This document shows positions 1 through 12,200 of a DNA stretch of 64,000 nt, one piece after another. How positions within the stretch are numbered: the stretch's first letter is position 1; each line of letters begins with the position of its first letter. Below the pieces are notes generated by a model that ran no database searches, was not told the origin of the DNA, and saw only the letters and a list, made by a program, of their open reading frames with translations. The DNA is from Auriscalpium vulgare (Eukaryota; Basidiomycota; Agaricomycetes; Russulales; Auriscalpiaceae). The stretch is taken from contig JAHBBC010000007.1 in the NCBI GenBank assembly GCA_019915015.1, positions 1,364,001-1,428,000 of the forward strand. Reading direction: 5' to 3'. Made by a program: the position numbers and the translations under genes.

Positions 1-432
1 TTATATCGACGGGTTTTTTAGTCAAGAGAATTTTCAAGCAGAATTCGTGGTCATCCCAGTTCTTGAACGCCTTGTTGATGATCGGTCCGTATGCATGACC
101 TTTGTGGTGTTTGTTGAGGAGGAAACCGAGAGTAGCCTGCATGATAATCTAAGGATGGATTGTTTTAAATAAATGTAAGGATGCGGACTTACTCCTTCCT
201 TTCGAAGTTTCGGCCAGAAAGGTTTCCGATCCTTTTCCGTCGCTTGAGAGATAGCGTTGGCGGCGTACACGACGCGGGCTTCCAAAACAGCGACGTCGTT
301 GGTCGTTACCGGTTGTGCGTCGCGCTTTGGGATGGACGACATGAGATGATGATGGTTGAGGATAGAGATCGGATTGTCCCGTTTTGGAGAGACGCGTGAC
401 GTCATGTGGTTCACTGACATAACGGAAGTCAC
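1..432 (-). CDS. WW-microexon family, copy 1 (3' part beyond window)
   Basis: Function unknown; the family is defined in this window. Exon 1 runs 432 to 193 on the minus strand (80 codons, ends phase 0 at a GTAAGT donor). Exon 2 starts at 136 after a TGCAG acceptor and is still open at base 1, so the Trp-Trp signature and the later exons lie outside the window. Exon 1 contains a helical stretch (VLEARVVYAANAIS) that aligns with copy 8 (RLETRIVFAATAIS), which is why I assign it to the family. The start could be Met at 432 or Met at 417. It lies tail-to-head downstream of copy 2, with about 210 bp between the copy 2 stop and this start. No signal peptide is visible. Confidence 0.6.
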
Positions 433-642
433 GGTGGTGTTCCCGTCGAACCGTAGAGGGCTTTTCAGAATAGAATAACACCTTGATTAAGTTAAAGAAC
501 ACTTTTACGAATGGACGTTCAAACAGATCAACCGATGCCATTTTCGTGACAAGCGAACAACAAGTACAAATCAACGTAAGCCATGAAACGCGTGTGTAAG
601 GTAACTTAGAACCGCTCGCAGAAAGTCAGTGTTTATTCTATT

Positions 643-2569
643 TCACTGTAAAGCACCAGAGGTGGATTAGAAAAGTAATGTGAATATGAATATAAATTAC
701 TCGTACCTTGGAAGGTCCTGCTTCGTCTTGACGAACGCGGCGACGTTTCCTGGCTTCAACCGTCTCGACGAGAGGCTCCGGTTCCAGCTTTAACTTGAGT
801 GCTTCGACTTTCTGCTCGAGATCTTGGATTCGAGAGAGCAGTTGGCTGAACTGAAATTTTGACTGTCGGCGCAGGAATAACAAATTCTACGTAAACGTGA
901 GCTATCGTTTACATTCAGTATCAAAATTCGAATTTACGGAGAGCCGCAATTCGAGTTCACCCGTCCGCTTGAGGATAGGATTCGACGTCGGATTGAACGC
1001 CGTCTTGCCGATAATGAAGTCCCCTTGCATGTGACGCAGTTCATCGCCAATATTGTTACTGAGTATGTACTCATCCGACACTGGTAAAATATTTAGCAAT
1101 GAGTATGATGAACAAAACAAAACACTTACACGTGCGTGGGGCCATATGTACGGGTACGATGCGAACTATGGATACATATTAGCATGGGGATGGCATGATT
1201 CGCAAAGGACCGCACCTTTCCTTGGTCGGCCGCGACCAGTGGATTGCTTCGCTAACTCTGTGAAGTCGCATTAAATTACGAGTTCATTACTTTAATCGAA
1301 CATACTTGGAACGACGCGCTTGGCTGCTTTAAACATGGATTAAGTTCTGCGTCTATCAACAATGATAGTCAACTGACGTTGCTTGGCTTTTGCTGAAAGG
1401 TAAACATCATGAACATTATTTATGATGGATCGCATACATCGGATCGTACCTGCACGAGTATTCCTTTTTTTTGGTGCAGCGATGGATTCCGCAACTGCGA
1501 CATAATTAGTCGGCCGTTGTGATCTGGTAATACTTTAAAGACGGGTGAATAGATGAGAACACACCGACGCTCTCATCAGATTCTTCGTTGTCGTCTTCGA
1601 CATCGATATAGTTGACGTCGTCAAGCTCAGGGGATCCGTACACGGACGGACCTATAATAAAAGGGCCGGTATTAAAAACGTATCGACACTGGTATTAAAG
1701 AAAAAACAATACGCTTAACGGATTCTGCTGCAAGTCAAGCGTAAGGAATACTTTATGACGTGAAGAGAAAACATTAAATTTACCGCTTTTTTTCACGGAC
1801 TTCTGGACGGTGGGCTCTGCATGACAAGTCGCCTGCCGTTACACAAATACACCGAAATAAAAAATCACATACTGTATTCATCATCGGATTCCTTCCCATC
1901 AGTATGATCGCTGTCGTTGCCATCGCCGTCGTTACCCTGGAGGGCACCGCCCTCAGACGCATCTGTCATAAAAGCATGTCAGGAAAAGTCGGTACGTGAC
2001 GATATACAGTGTACAGGCCTTCGTCTTCATCAGAACGGTTCTCGATATAAAACTCGTCATTGTTACCTGAACCACGGACGTCTAATCTTTATGAGTACGA
2101 TACAATCAGTACTGAAGGAATACACTAACCAAGATTCATCCACCAGCAGTTGTCTCCAAAGTCTTCAACGGTTTCCGCAGGTTCGAGCTGTATCCGCTCG
2201 TACAGTTCGTCGATGACCTCGCGGCCCACGCACGTCTTGCGCTTTTTGTATATGTCGTTCGCCCAGATGCTCAGGTCCGTCTTGACACCACCGTCCTTTG
2301 CGCACTTTTTCGAATGACGACTATACGACCCCTGACATATAATATGAAAGCTGACAGTTAAATAAAAAGAAACAAAAGCGTACCAATTCTTGGTACACCA
2401 GCCCCATGACTTCGTTGGGCACGTCCGCAACATCCGAAACGTTGTAGAAACTCATTGCGATAGCCTCCAATCGTGCGTGCAAGCGTTCGAGTTCACGGTT
2501 GTCCTCTTCTCTCTCTTTGATTTTCGCATGGTCGACGGTCTTGCGCGCACCCTTGCCCAAGCCGGCCAT
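643..2569 (-). CDS. WW-microexon family, copy 2
   Basis: Multi-exon gene of unknown function. Exon 1 (2569 to about 2384) gives a Lys/Glu-rich helix with ELERLHARLEAIA, like copy 7 (VERLHARLYETV). Exon 2 (about 2332 to 2131) ends in DNCWWMNLG just before a GTTAGT donor. Short acidic exons follow between about 2100 and 1200; not all of their borders are settled. The conserved C-terminal block (about 1081-933) contains MQGDFIIGKTAF, nearly identical to copy 7. The coiled-coil exon (about 844-707) has heptad-like LLSRIQDLEQKVEALKLKL and a basic RKRRR tail. The last exon supplies only the stop. It is divergent from copy 3; the 408 bp between the two starts probably hold a shared promoter. Confidence 0.65.
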
Positions 2570-2977
2570 AAGCAGTAGAGTGTGAGGTATGCGATCGGGC
2601 GGGGGTATGGAGAAGGGAGAAGGACAATGAGAGAAACGGCGATGTCGCAGTAACGGAGGAAGTCGCGCGTGTCCTAATCCGGTTGTGTATCGACTTCACG
2701 TTATCTCATCGCGCAATTCACACGCGTCAGGTCATTTGAGACTTGTTTAAGATAGGAAGCGCTGCCTTAAATTGAACGCTGTTGCCTTCACAAGGATGGT
2801 ACATGACAAGAGGAATGTAAATCCGATAGTGAAAGACAGTGAGATTACTTGAAGGGTGAACAATATAGCGATAGATAATATTGACCGCAGCGGATGCATC
2901 ACATGTCACAGTTACTCCGTTGTCACGCAAGTCGCGGTGCGTGTTCGTCGTTCTTCTCCTCTCACTACCAACATAAC
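2570..2977. promoter_or_regulatory. Putative bidirectional promoter of copies 2 and 3
   Basis: A 408-bp gap between two divergent family members with no supported gene in it. It contains pyrimidine-rich stretches (for example TTCTTCTCCTCTCACTACC just before the copy 3 ATG), as is common at fungal starts. No operator-like site is recognised; the regulatory role is inferred from the head-to-head layout. Confidence 0.4.
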
Positions 2978-5180
2978 ATGGCGCTCACCTCCGAAAATCG
3001 TCCTCCCACTCTCGAGACAGACATGGCAAAGGTCAAGGACACATCGACGATTATCGTGCCGAAGTTCTCGTCCGATCTTCCATCAGACGAGAAGCAATTG
3101 AGGGGCTACCTGTACCGGCACGAAATCCGGTGCATGTCGTCTGGTCGTGCAGTGAAGGAACAGCCGGAGTCGTCGTATGGCACTTATGAAACGGCGATTA
3201 AGGCAGAGGTGGTGAGTGTTGCCTTGTTTTTGTACGCGTCCAGAATAATTTAATTTTGTAGGCGCAACTTGTCCGAGCGTTGGGCAAGTGGGATTCATTG
3301 GGCGAAGGCGTCGAGTACGAACGGTACGACTGGATCAACGAAACGCGTACCCTCTATCGTAAGGCAAAAACCACCGAGGGATTCAAAGCTCTCCTCCGAC
3401 ACCTAGCGTCTCAGCCGCTGCCCGAAAACGCGCAAGACGAGTTAGCTGACTCGACCGACTTTTGGTGGGCGACTATTAAAAAAGGTAGGTAGCGAATAAT
3501 CAATTAACTGATTTCTTAATAAATGATTATGCAAACAGAGACGAGCATGAAAGTGCAGGCGACTTTTGACACGGAAGACGAGGATCACGGTGAGTCCCGG
3601 ATGTGAGAATAATGATCAATCCTAATATTCGTATTAAGATAAAATGGACGTTGACGAAACGTCTGTTGGTGACAGTGCCGACAAAGGGGTTGGGCAGCAC
3701 AAAGCCCCTGCAGTGACAGACAAGGGAAAAGGGCGGGCAACGAAGGAAACGGAGGGTACGTCGAGTCGGACCAACATCGTATGTTTAATTCACGGCGTCG
3801 AAAAAACAGGTATAGTCGACAGAGAGGGCTCGCCTGCGAAGAAGAACAAGTCGCCAGATGGTAGGTCATATTAAATAACATTTGATTACTTAAATGACGT
3901 TCTCGCTTTAACAAAACTAGTAGTTGTCAAGGATAACGCGCCTGGAGCGGGCGTGAAGGAGAAAGCGCGTGCAGCGAAAGAGGGTCCAGAGCCAGAGAGT
4001 AAGTGACAGAGAACTAATGTGAATTTATTAAATTGACGTATTCGAAATAAAAACCTAGACCCCACGAAGAGCGTGCATGCGTCGAGGGGTAACTCACCGG
4101 AAGGTATGTCACATTTAAAGACCATCGTCTATGTAAATGACGTTGTCGCATAAACCAATTTAGTTGTCGTCAAGGAGAACGTGTCCGTAGCAAAGGCTAA
4201 GGACCCGGATGGTAGGTTACGTTAAATAAACAAGTCTACACCGCTAAATAAATAATTCTAGTCATTATGAAGTCGCCCAGGACAACCCGCACCATCAAGT
4301 CTAAGGCTATAGTCGAGGGTGCGAGTCACATCCTATAAATTCACTTAATCTAATGCTCGTACAGATAGTGACGATGACGTTGGTGAGTTTTCAACGAACG
4401 TCGAACCGGTTTCCTGTTAAAGTATCACGAGCAGTGGTCGAGGATAATTCCAGTGCGTTTCATATTTTTTCTGTAACACTATGTTTTCTTCATTAATAGG
4501 ATGACTTCAGGGTCAAGGGTGTTGGTTCCTGCCGGTAGACGGGGTCGGTTTGCCAAGGCCAAGGGTAAGTTTAACATCTTACGATTTATATAAATATTCA
4601 CCATGAGTTCAGGATTCCGTGGCGAAGAAAAATATTCCGGTAAGTCGCACATGTACACGCATATGAATTAGATGGTCAACCTGACGCTTAAATAATACAG
4701 ACAAACCAGCAGACCCAATCTACGGAGATACGCCCTTGCGTGAGTGTGTTTTATAAATAAGTTTGTGGGTATTAATAAAGGATTTAGTATCTGGAGACCA
4801 CGTTCTCGGAACATCCGTTCGCGAGGAAGTCGACTATATTCTCGCGACCTCAAAAGCAGTCGAAAACTTTGCGAAGTCAATCAAGACCGGATCAAAGCAC
4901 GTTTCGGAGGGATACATTCGCAGCCAGGTATAATTCTCAAATATTTAATGCAGACATAACGATTATTAACATGTTGTAGCATGTCTCGGTGCTGTGGGAA
5001 GACGAACGCAACGTCATGTTGCAAAGAATCGCCGAATTGGAGAGGGAAGTTGAAAGGCTTAAGGTTTCGTCCGGTAAAACATCCCCGAATGTCGCTGCAA
5101 AGTCGGGAAAGCGCAAGACCGTGAACGCTGCGGAACAACCGGTCGCAGGTTCGTCGAAACTGACTTCAGGCAGGCGTTAG
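2978..5180 (+). CDS. WW-microexon family, copy 3 (best preserved, about 16 exons)
   Basis: Reference copy. Exon 1 2978-3211 (78 codons, phase 0). Exon 2 3262-3484 (223 nt, phase 0 to 1) contains VRALGKWDSLGEG and ends in FWWATIKK. Twelve short exons follow, about 3539-3589, 3639-3755 and so on to about 4739. My counts are 51, 117, 51, 78, 45, 48, 57, 18, 30, 54, 27 and 39 nt, all divisible by three and all phase 1 to phase 1. They encode an acidic/Lys-Ser linker. Two of them look like exon duplicates (VVKDNAPG and VVVKENVS). The penultimate exon carries SGDHVLGTSVREEVDYIL; the last (4980-5180) is a coiled coil (MLQRIAELEREVERLKV) with a basic tail. No signal peptide or membrane segment is seen. 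Possibly a nuclear or scaffold protein, but that is only a guess from composition. Confidence 0.75.
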
Positions 5181-5357
5181 TCAGTGTTTTCGTTTTGAAT
5201 GGTTGATGTACACGGCACGTTCTGGTTGTTGAGGCGTAGACTCTTGTAACACGGTCAATGAATATGAAATTTGCGTCACGGTATGATGAAAAAGTCAGAA
5301 AGTCGAAAATATAAACCATGAAATGAGTTCGAATATACGACGATGATTAAACTAATA

Positions 5358-6297
5358 TTCATTTGTTTTAATTAAATCTGTGTATATATAATCAAGGATG
5401 CCGACCTACCCCAAGCAGTGCGAAGATTACCGGTATTGTTGTCGGGGAGAAGATGCCGACCGGTTGTCATTTCGTCGTAGTAATACCACTGGCTATTGAT
5501 ACGTATTCGAGAAGTGAAATGAGAGCCCCCATAATAAACTATTCCCAGAATACTATATGATCGTCGAACATCGGAAATGTTTACGGTCTAATCTTCATTT
5601 GGTTTAATTAAATCTGTGTATATATAATCAAGGATGCCGACCTACCCCAAGCAGTGCGAAGATTACTGGTATTGTTGTCGGGGAGAAGATGCCGACCGGT
5701 TGTCATTCCGTCGTAGCAATACCACTGGCTATTGATACGTATTCGAGAAGTGAAATGAGAGCCCCCATAATAAACTATTCCCAGAATACTATATGATCGT
5801 CGAACATCGGAAATGTTTACGGTCTAATCTTCATTTGTTTTAATTAAATCTGTGTATATATAATCAAGGATGCCGACCTACCCCAAGCAGTGCGAAGATT
5901 ACTGGTATTGTTGTCGGGGAGAAGATGCCGACCGGTTGTCATTCCGTCGTAGTAATACCACTGGCTATTGATACGTATTCGAGAAGTGAAATGAGAGCCC
6001 CCATAATAAACTATTCCCAGAATACTATATGATCGTCGAACATCGGAAATGTTTACGGTCTAATCTTCATTTGTTTTAATTAAATCTGTGTATATATAAT
6101 CAAGGATGCCGACCTACCCCAAGCAGTGCGAAGATTACTGGTATTGCTGTCGGGGAGAAGATGCCGACCGGTTGTCATTCCGTCGTAGTAATACCACTGG
6201 CTATTGATACGTATTCGAGAAGTGAAATGAGAGCCCCCATAATAAACTATTCCCAGAATACTATATGATCGTCGAACATCGGAAATGTTTACGGTCA
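5358..6297. repeat. Four tandem 236-bp repeats at the 3' end of the Helitron ORF
   Basis: The motif ATTAAATCTGTGTATATATA starts at 5371, 5607, 5843 and 6079, an exact 236-bp period in each case. The four units differ by only a few substitutions. The rightmost unit is coding: it contains the last 70 or so codons and stop of the Helitron protein. The three units to the left are non-coding copies of that end (236 is not a multiple of three). This looks like recent tandem duplication of the terminal segment, for instance by slippage or by imprecise Helitron termination. Confidence 0.9.
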
Positions 6298-9200
6298 ATT
6301 CTTGACTAACGTCGGCCGCCGAGCCTAATAGGGATACCAATAACACTTTCCCAGCGTTATCTCGAGCATGCAAGCGATTTTGTGTTTCGTGACCACATAT
6401 CCGACACAAGCGTCCCCGGCCCGAAGTTTGATCAATCATGTAGCTCGCTGTCGAATCACAATCCATTGCATGCCATAGAGGTGTGGCCATCTCATTATCT
6501 ACAGTGAGTTCATTACATATCACGCAATATTCTTGCCGGCGAACAGGGCCAGTATTTAATATCGTCGTTGAAAGTTGGTACAGGTCTGTACCGTCTTCAC
6601 GACTTACATCAGGATAGACGTCGGTTACCTTTCTGCGTAAATAGTCTCTAGCGGCTTCCGGTGTTAAGCTGTTATTGCTCCACAGGGTGTGCATATATAA
6701 TGTATACGCATTAAGATTCTTCATAGTAGACATCCAATAACCATTATTGAGTTTGAAGATAGAGTACAAAGTAGTCAATAAACTGTCGTAGGCACAACTG
6801 AGGCTGACGGCATCCCAAATTAAACCGAATTCAACACTATCATCGTGTTGTACATTGACTTCCGTGCGCGAACGCTTTGCAGGAGGCTCGTGCATGATAA
6901 ATATAGATTTACTTCCTTGAGCAGGATTTAACTTGGAGGCAGAGGTAGAGAGTTTTGAATTATTCTTTTTCCGACCATCAATGATTTCCCATGCAACAGG
7001 GGGGATTACAGTGACTTTCTTAAACGGTTTAGATTTGGACCAAGCAATGGAGGAATGAATTCCCGTCGGAACAAATGTCTCCCCTTGGAGATCCTGATAT
7101 TGCCTGATAAGAGCCGAACGGTAGGTCGCGTTTAGTGTAGGACTTAACTCGCCCTCGTATTGCATTTCAGTGATATGATTTAAAATCTCTAACTCACGAA
7201 GTTCTTGTCTAAGCCATCCTGATATACCTGCCTGTATTTTTTGTGCATGAAATCCTCTCAGAATCAGAGTATCCGACAAAGAAGAAGATCGCGATAGACA
7301 AGTGTAGATTGATTGGTGGTTTCTACAATGTTGTAAATCCACGACATTGACTGGTCGCGTTCGGCCTTGAGCTTGAAAGTCCGTCATAGAAAAATTAGGA
7401 ATTATGGGAACCTGTTCGCGAGATATTTGCATGTCGCGATCACTGCGTGTAGCACAACGGACGGATGTGACTTGTTTCGATAAAGGAATAGTATTTAAAG
7501 GTAAGTTAGGGATTTTTATTGGCGTTGGTGGATGCGTCAATTTCAAGAAAACTACCTCGAGAGCTTGATGATTTTTATCCAATGGATAAGACTTCCATCC
7601 GGTAACGGTTGCTTCGGCTCCATTAGTGACGGAGAGTTCAGTCGCTTCGTTCTTTTTGATCATGACTGGTAAACCTATACATAATGACAGTTTTCCTGGA
7701 ATGTGATCCGTAGATGCAGGTCGCAGTTGCCATAATTCGTTCTGATGCTCTTTCACAATATTATCCGATGATCGCAACGGATCTACTAAAGTACGTTTAC
7801 CACGCTTACCAGTGGCTTTCTTTTCTTTAGTCGTCCACTTATCCTTTGAATAAAAGTCTTGTAGTTCTTGATTAGTTTCTCGAGCAAAGCGTTTAACCCC
7901 CACGGCGTTAATGGCATCTCGCTGGACATTAAACGCGGTTATAACCGATATATTGCGAAACTTTGGGTCGGAATGTTTAGGTTGATGAGCAGCAGGACCC
8001 GCAACTCGAGTCATCAGTAAGGCAACATCCTCGTCGGTACATGCAGCATACCGCATATTCTCTAGTGCTGTTCTGAAAGCGAGATCCTCGTCAGACTGTA
8101 TATTTTGTCTCATATTCTGCTTCAAAATAACCACCACCGTGAACTGATGCCAGAGTGCTTTTCCTAAAACACATTGTTGGGTAATATGGCTGTTAGTCGT
8201 ATGTATAATACTTTGTGCTTGAGGTGCATACAACGAAGGATGTCTTCCTGGTGGTGGGAGCTGCGCAAAATCTCCGGCAAAAACCATGTTGATACCACCG
8301 AAGGGGTCGCCGGGCATACGCATGGCATTGCTCATTTGGGCCGAAATGGTATAAAGATTATGACAGTCGACCATGGAAATTTCGTCCAAGAAGATATATT
8401 TCACGTGTTTGATGCGATCATATATTTCACCCATTGTCGTGATATTTTGCTGGGTGGTAAAGCCATTGATGCCGAGAACTGAATGATAAGTTGAGCCAGA
8501 TATAAGGGCAGCAGCAGCACCAGTTGGTGCTAGAGTTAGAAATTTATGTGATTCATTTCTTTGGGCAAACCATTCCATCAAGGCTTTTATAACCTGTGAC
8601 TTTCCTGTGCCAGCCATTCCACCCAGATAAAATTTTAATTGACTAGCTTCTGGATCCAGAGAATGTTTAGTGATTATACGGAAGGCACGTCTCTGATCGG
8701 AATATAACGTAAAGTCTCTTTCGATTTTATCCATCAACCGTCTTTCTTTCTTGGTCCCTATAATATATCTTTTATCCAGGTACTTTTTATCAACCATTTG
8801 AACGACGTTAGTATTGTAGTGTGGATATTCCCCGCGTCTCAAGTCTTTATTTAAATGAGCAGTTTCTTTCTGACGGTTATCAAGGACCTTTTGTTTTTCT
8901 TTATTTAATATGCCCTTCCACTCGTTGGGAGCGTGCGCGCCGCCGGATTCAAAGGGTACATTGAAGGATGCACTTGTTTGAGCTGTTGCCCAACCATTAT
9001 TCTGTAGTAAACTTTCCATTTGCTGATATTGTATCAGCTTGCGCTCTTCCCTCTTGCCAATTTCTTCCCAGTAGCTCTTAATGACTTCTTTAAAACCGAC
9101 CTCATCGATTTCGGCGGCGCCTATCGGCTCGTCTTCATCGCCACTGTCATTGAATGCAAATTTATTATTTTCGTTGTTCATGTTATGTTTACCTTCTCTT

Positions 9201-12200
9201 CGTTGCGCGGCGTAGTCATCATGGGCATCTCTGCACTCATGCCTGATTTGGAAATGATTCATAATATCTTTTTCCCGGTTTGAAAATTGATGGTTATTAA
9301 ACGCATCCTCCCATGTTTGGTCGGTAGATTTGAGATCTTCTGGGTTTCGCCAAATTTTAAACAAAGTCAACATCGTCATGCAATACATCTCCCTGTTTCC
9401 CTTATCCCTTCTTGGTAAAGACCTACCTACGAAATTGGGAATTATATTTTGCTCCTCAGACACAATGCTAACTTCTTGTGTTGAATATTGAGGATGTTCA
9501 TCCGTGAAACGATAGAATTCTTTTCGATGACGTCGCTTACGTTTTTGAGGACGCTTCCGTACTGGTTCATAATCGCTATCGGAACCATTGTCACTGGACT
9601 CCGACGTCGTGTTATCAGAGTCAGCGGGTTCGGCGTCGTCAACAATGAAAGGAGGCAGTTCGTATGAATCGTTATTATCAGGGTGCTTCTCATTATTATT
9701 TTTTCGGCTCTGTGGAATTCGACGCTTCTCGTATTTTCTACACCACTCATAAACATTCATATTTGACAGCAGGATAGGACGGTACATGTAATCCATGGCT
9801 GTAGTATGAGGCACTATTCTTCCTTCTACATTCTTTAAGACGACTTTATCTTTTTCGCCTTCGTCGTGTAGATTCCAAAAGATTCGAACAGGTACCGTAT
9901 AATTTTGCCAGTATACACGACGAAATTCTTCATTAGTGACATGACCGCGATATCCCAAGTTGAACATTGACGCCATTGGACTGCCGATTTCCATTTTTAC
10001 CGTCATCAGGTTCACCATTTTAACAAGTATTCGCCGGGCGCTGCTGATATTATCGTCATCACCAGATATAAATTCAGTCGTTTTAGTTAATATTGTTTGC
10101 ACAGCATCCATCATGGTGTGAGTATTCAAGCCTGTTTTTGTTATGTATTCAGTCACATATTGCACAATGGCCTTTATTGCCGTTCCAGAGAGCATGCATG
10201 CGACATCTGTATTGCAACGCATGAGAAAGGTCAATACATAATTGAACGTGTTCATCCACGACTCACCCTTTTTCATGTCGATGCTTCCCGTATCAGAATT
10301 TATCATCGTGTTTTCAAAAGAATCTCTGGGAAAACGGGACTTGCAAGATTCATATCGCTTATCGTAACAACCAGCATGGTGATTATGGACGTTGGATCGG
10401 TATAAGATGTCATCCACAACGTCGTTGTACTTTAATTTCCATAACACCCATTCATCACATGCACTGCAGTCCGCAGCTTTCTCTTCGTGTACATTGCAGA
10501 GTGGAGGCGGCATAGATGGCAGGGTAAGAGTTGGCCTCAGGTACTCAGGGTTTTCTTTTTCTTCTTCTTTAACGTGTGCTTGTATATCATCGAATGTCCC
10601 TGTTATGAAATCACCTGCATGAGCACTTTCCAAATATTCAATTAACTCACGTTGAAAATTCGACGATGGATCTAACATTCTGTTACGTATCTCCTGAGGT
10701 GGTAAGCTGTTAACAATCCAGAGAATGAGGTGCATGTGTAGAGTAAGACGTCCTTGTTGCTCGACAGTTCCATAATATGATCTAGTTGTGCCCCATAAGC
10801 CTTGGTGATCTGTACCATATCCCAAAACATGTCTTACGAATAAGTCTACCATGTGCATAAAGAATTTAGCACAAGCAACTGAATTATTTGCGATTGCGCG
10901 TATTCTATTATCGCGTGTCTCATGTATAGGATAATAGGTCTTGTTATCTCCAGCAAAATAAATCGCAACAGGATGATTGACATCTGCGGGAGCGAAAGTT
11001 ATATACCAAAACGGTGCCCCCACATAGTTTGTTATTGCCCAGATCTCGCTACGGTCAGACTTTCTCTGAGTTCGAGAACCAGGTACGTGCGCACCAACGT
11101 GATCCATGTCATCTAAAATTTGAAAACACAACTGTTCTTCTGGTGTTTTATCAGTGATAGTTTCATTATCCGCCAAACGCCGAATAATATCAGAGAGAAC
11201 ATTTCGATCCACCCTGCGTAGTCTGTCTGCAATACGCGGGTAGTTTTCTCGCGCCGCCATGATGAAACCCCCAGTTGAGCTACTTTTGATTTGCTTGTGA
11301 TGAAAACATAGCAAGGAGAACATAGGATCTGTTTGAAATCTCTTATCATGATATAAAAGTAAAGACTTGACACGAGCAGCTTCAGGGACAGGTTTAAAAC
11401 CATTGTGATTGCCAAAACCACCTAAACCGTATGGAAACAGCCATGGAAATATTTGTGGATACAACTGTGGATTTTGATACAGGGACAAAGGTTCGTCTTC
11501 GTGGCCTATTCCCAAGGCACTTCCACCTTTATTTAGATGATCAAGCGCGATGGCTCGTAATTGTTGTGTTGTTTTGTTTGGTATTTCCGACCCCGTTAAA
11601 GCATGTACAATAAAAGGGCTTTCACCGTATAGCACAGAGGGATCTTCTTCTGCGTGAACAGCGGTCTGTTCTGCATAGCGTTCTTCCTGGGACAAGCGAT
11701 ATTCCGTAACAACGGGAACACCTTCAATGTCGTAAGTCATCAGATTCTCCATAGATATATCAACATCTTCATAATCGATATGATTAAATTTCAACCAATT
11801 TAAGGCATCCAATACCTTTTTCCGTCGCACCAATAAAGGGGTACGCCTATATTCAACGTTGGTTGGCTTTGTAGGTCCGATATATACGAAACCAATGACG
11901 TCTTCCATTTCCCGGCGCGGGGGAGGCAGTGCCGCATATATTTTTGGTACAGGCGTTGAGAAAAACACAGCGTTTGCAGACATTTTATGTAGACCCGAAT
12001 TCTTTACTCTCACTATGCAACGGTTATGACACACGCGGGAAATCAACATCTTCTCAGCCCAGGAAAGCTCTTTCAAAACAGGAGGAACTGCTCCTATCCA
12101 ATTACCATTAGCAAGGGCTTGCAGAGGGATTTTATTCTTTTTCAATTCTTTGAAGCACCCCTCACAAATGTAATGGCTATTTCGTACTAAAATGCCTTCG

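Noticed and set aside
5358..6297. CRISPR-like array
   Set aside because: The 236-bp units are contiguous with no spacers, and the last is coding; fungi have no CRISPR.
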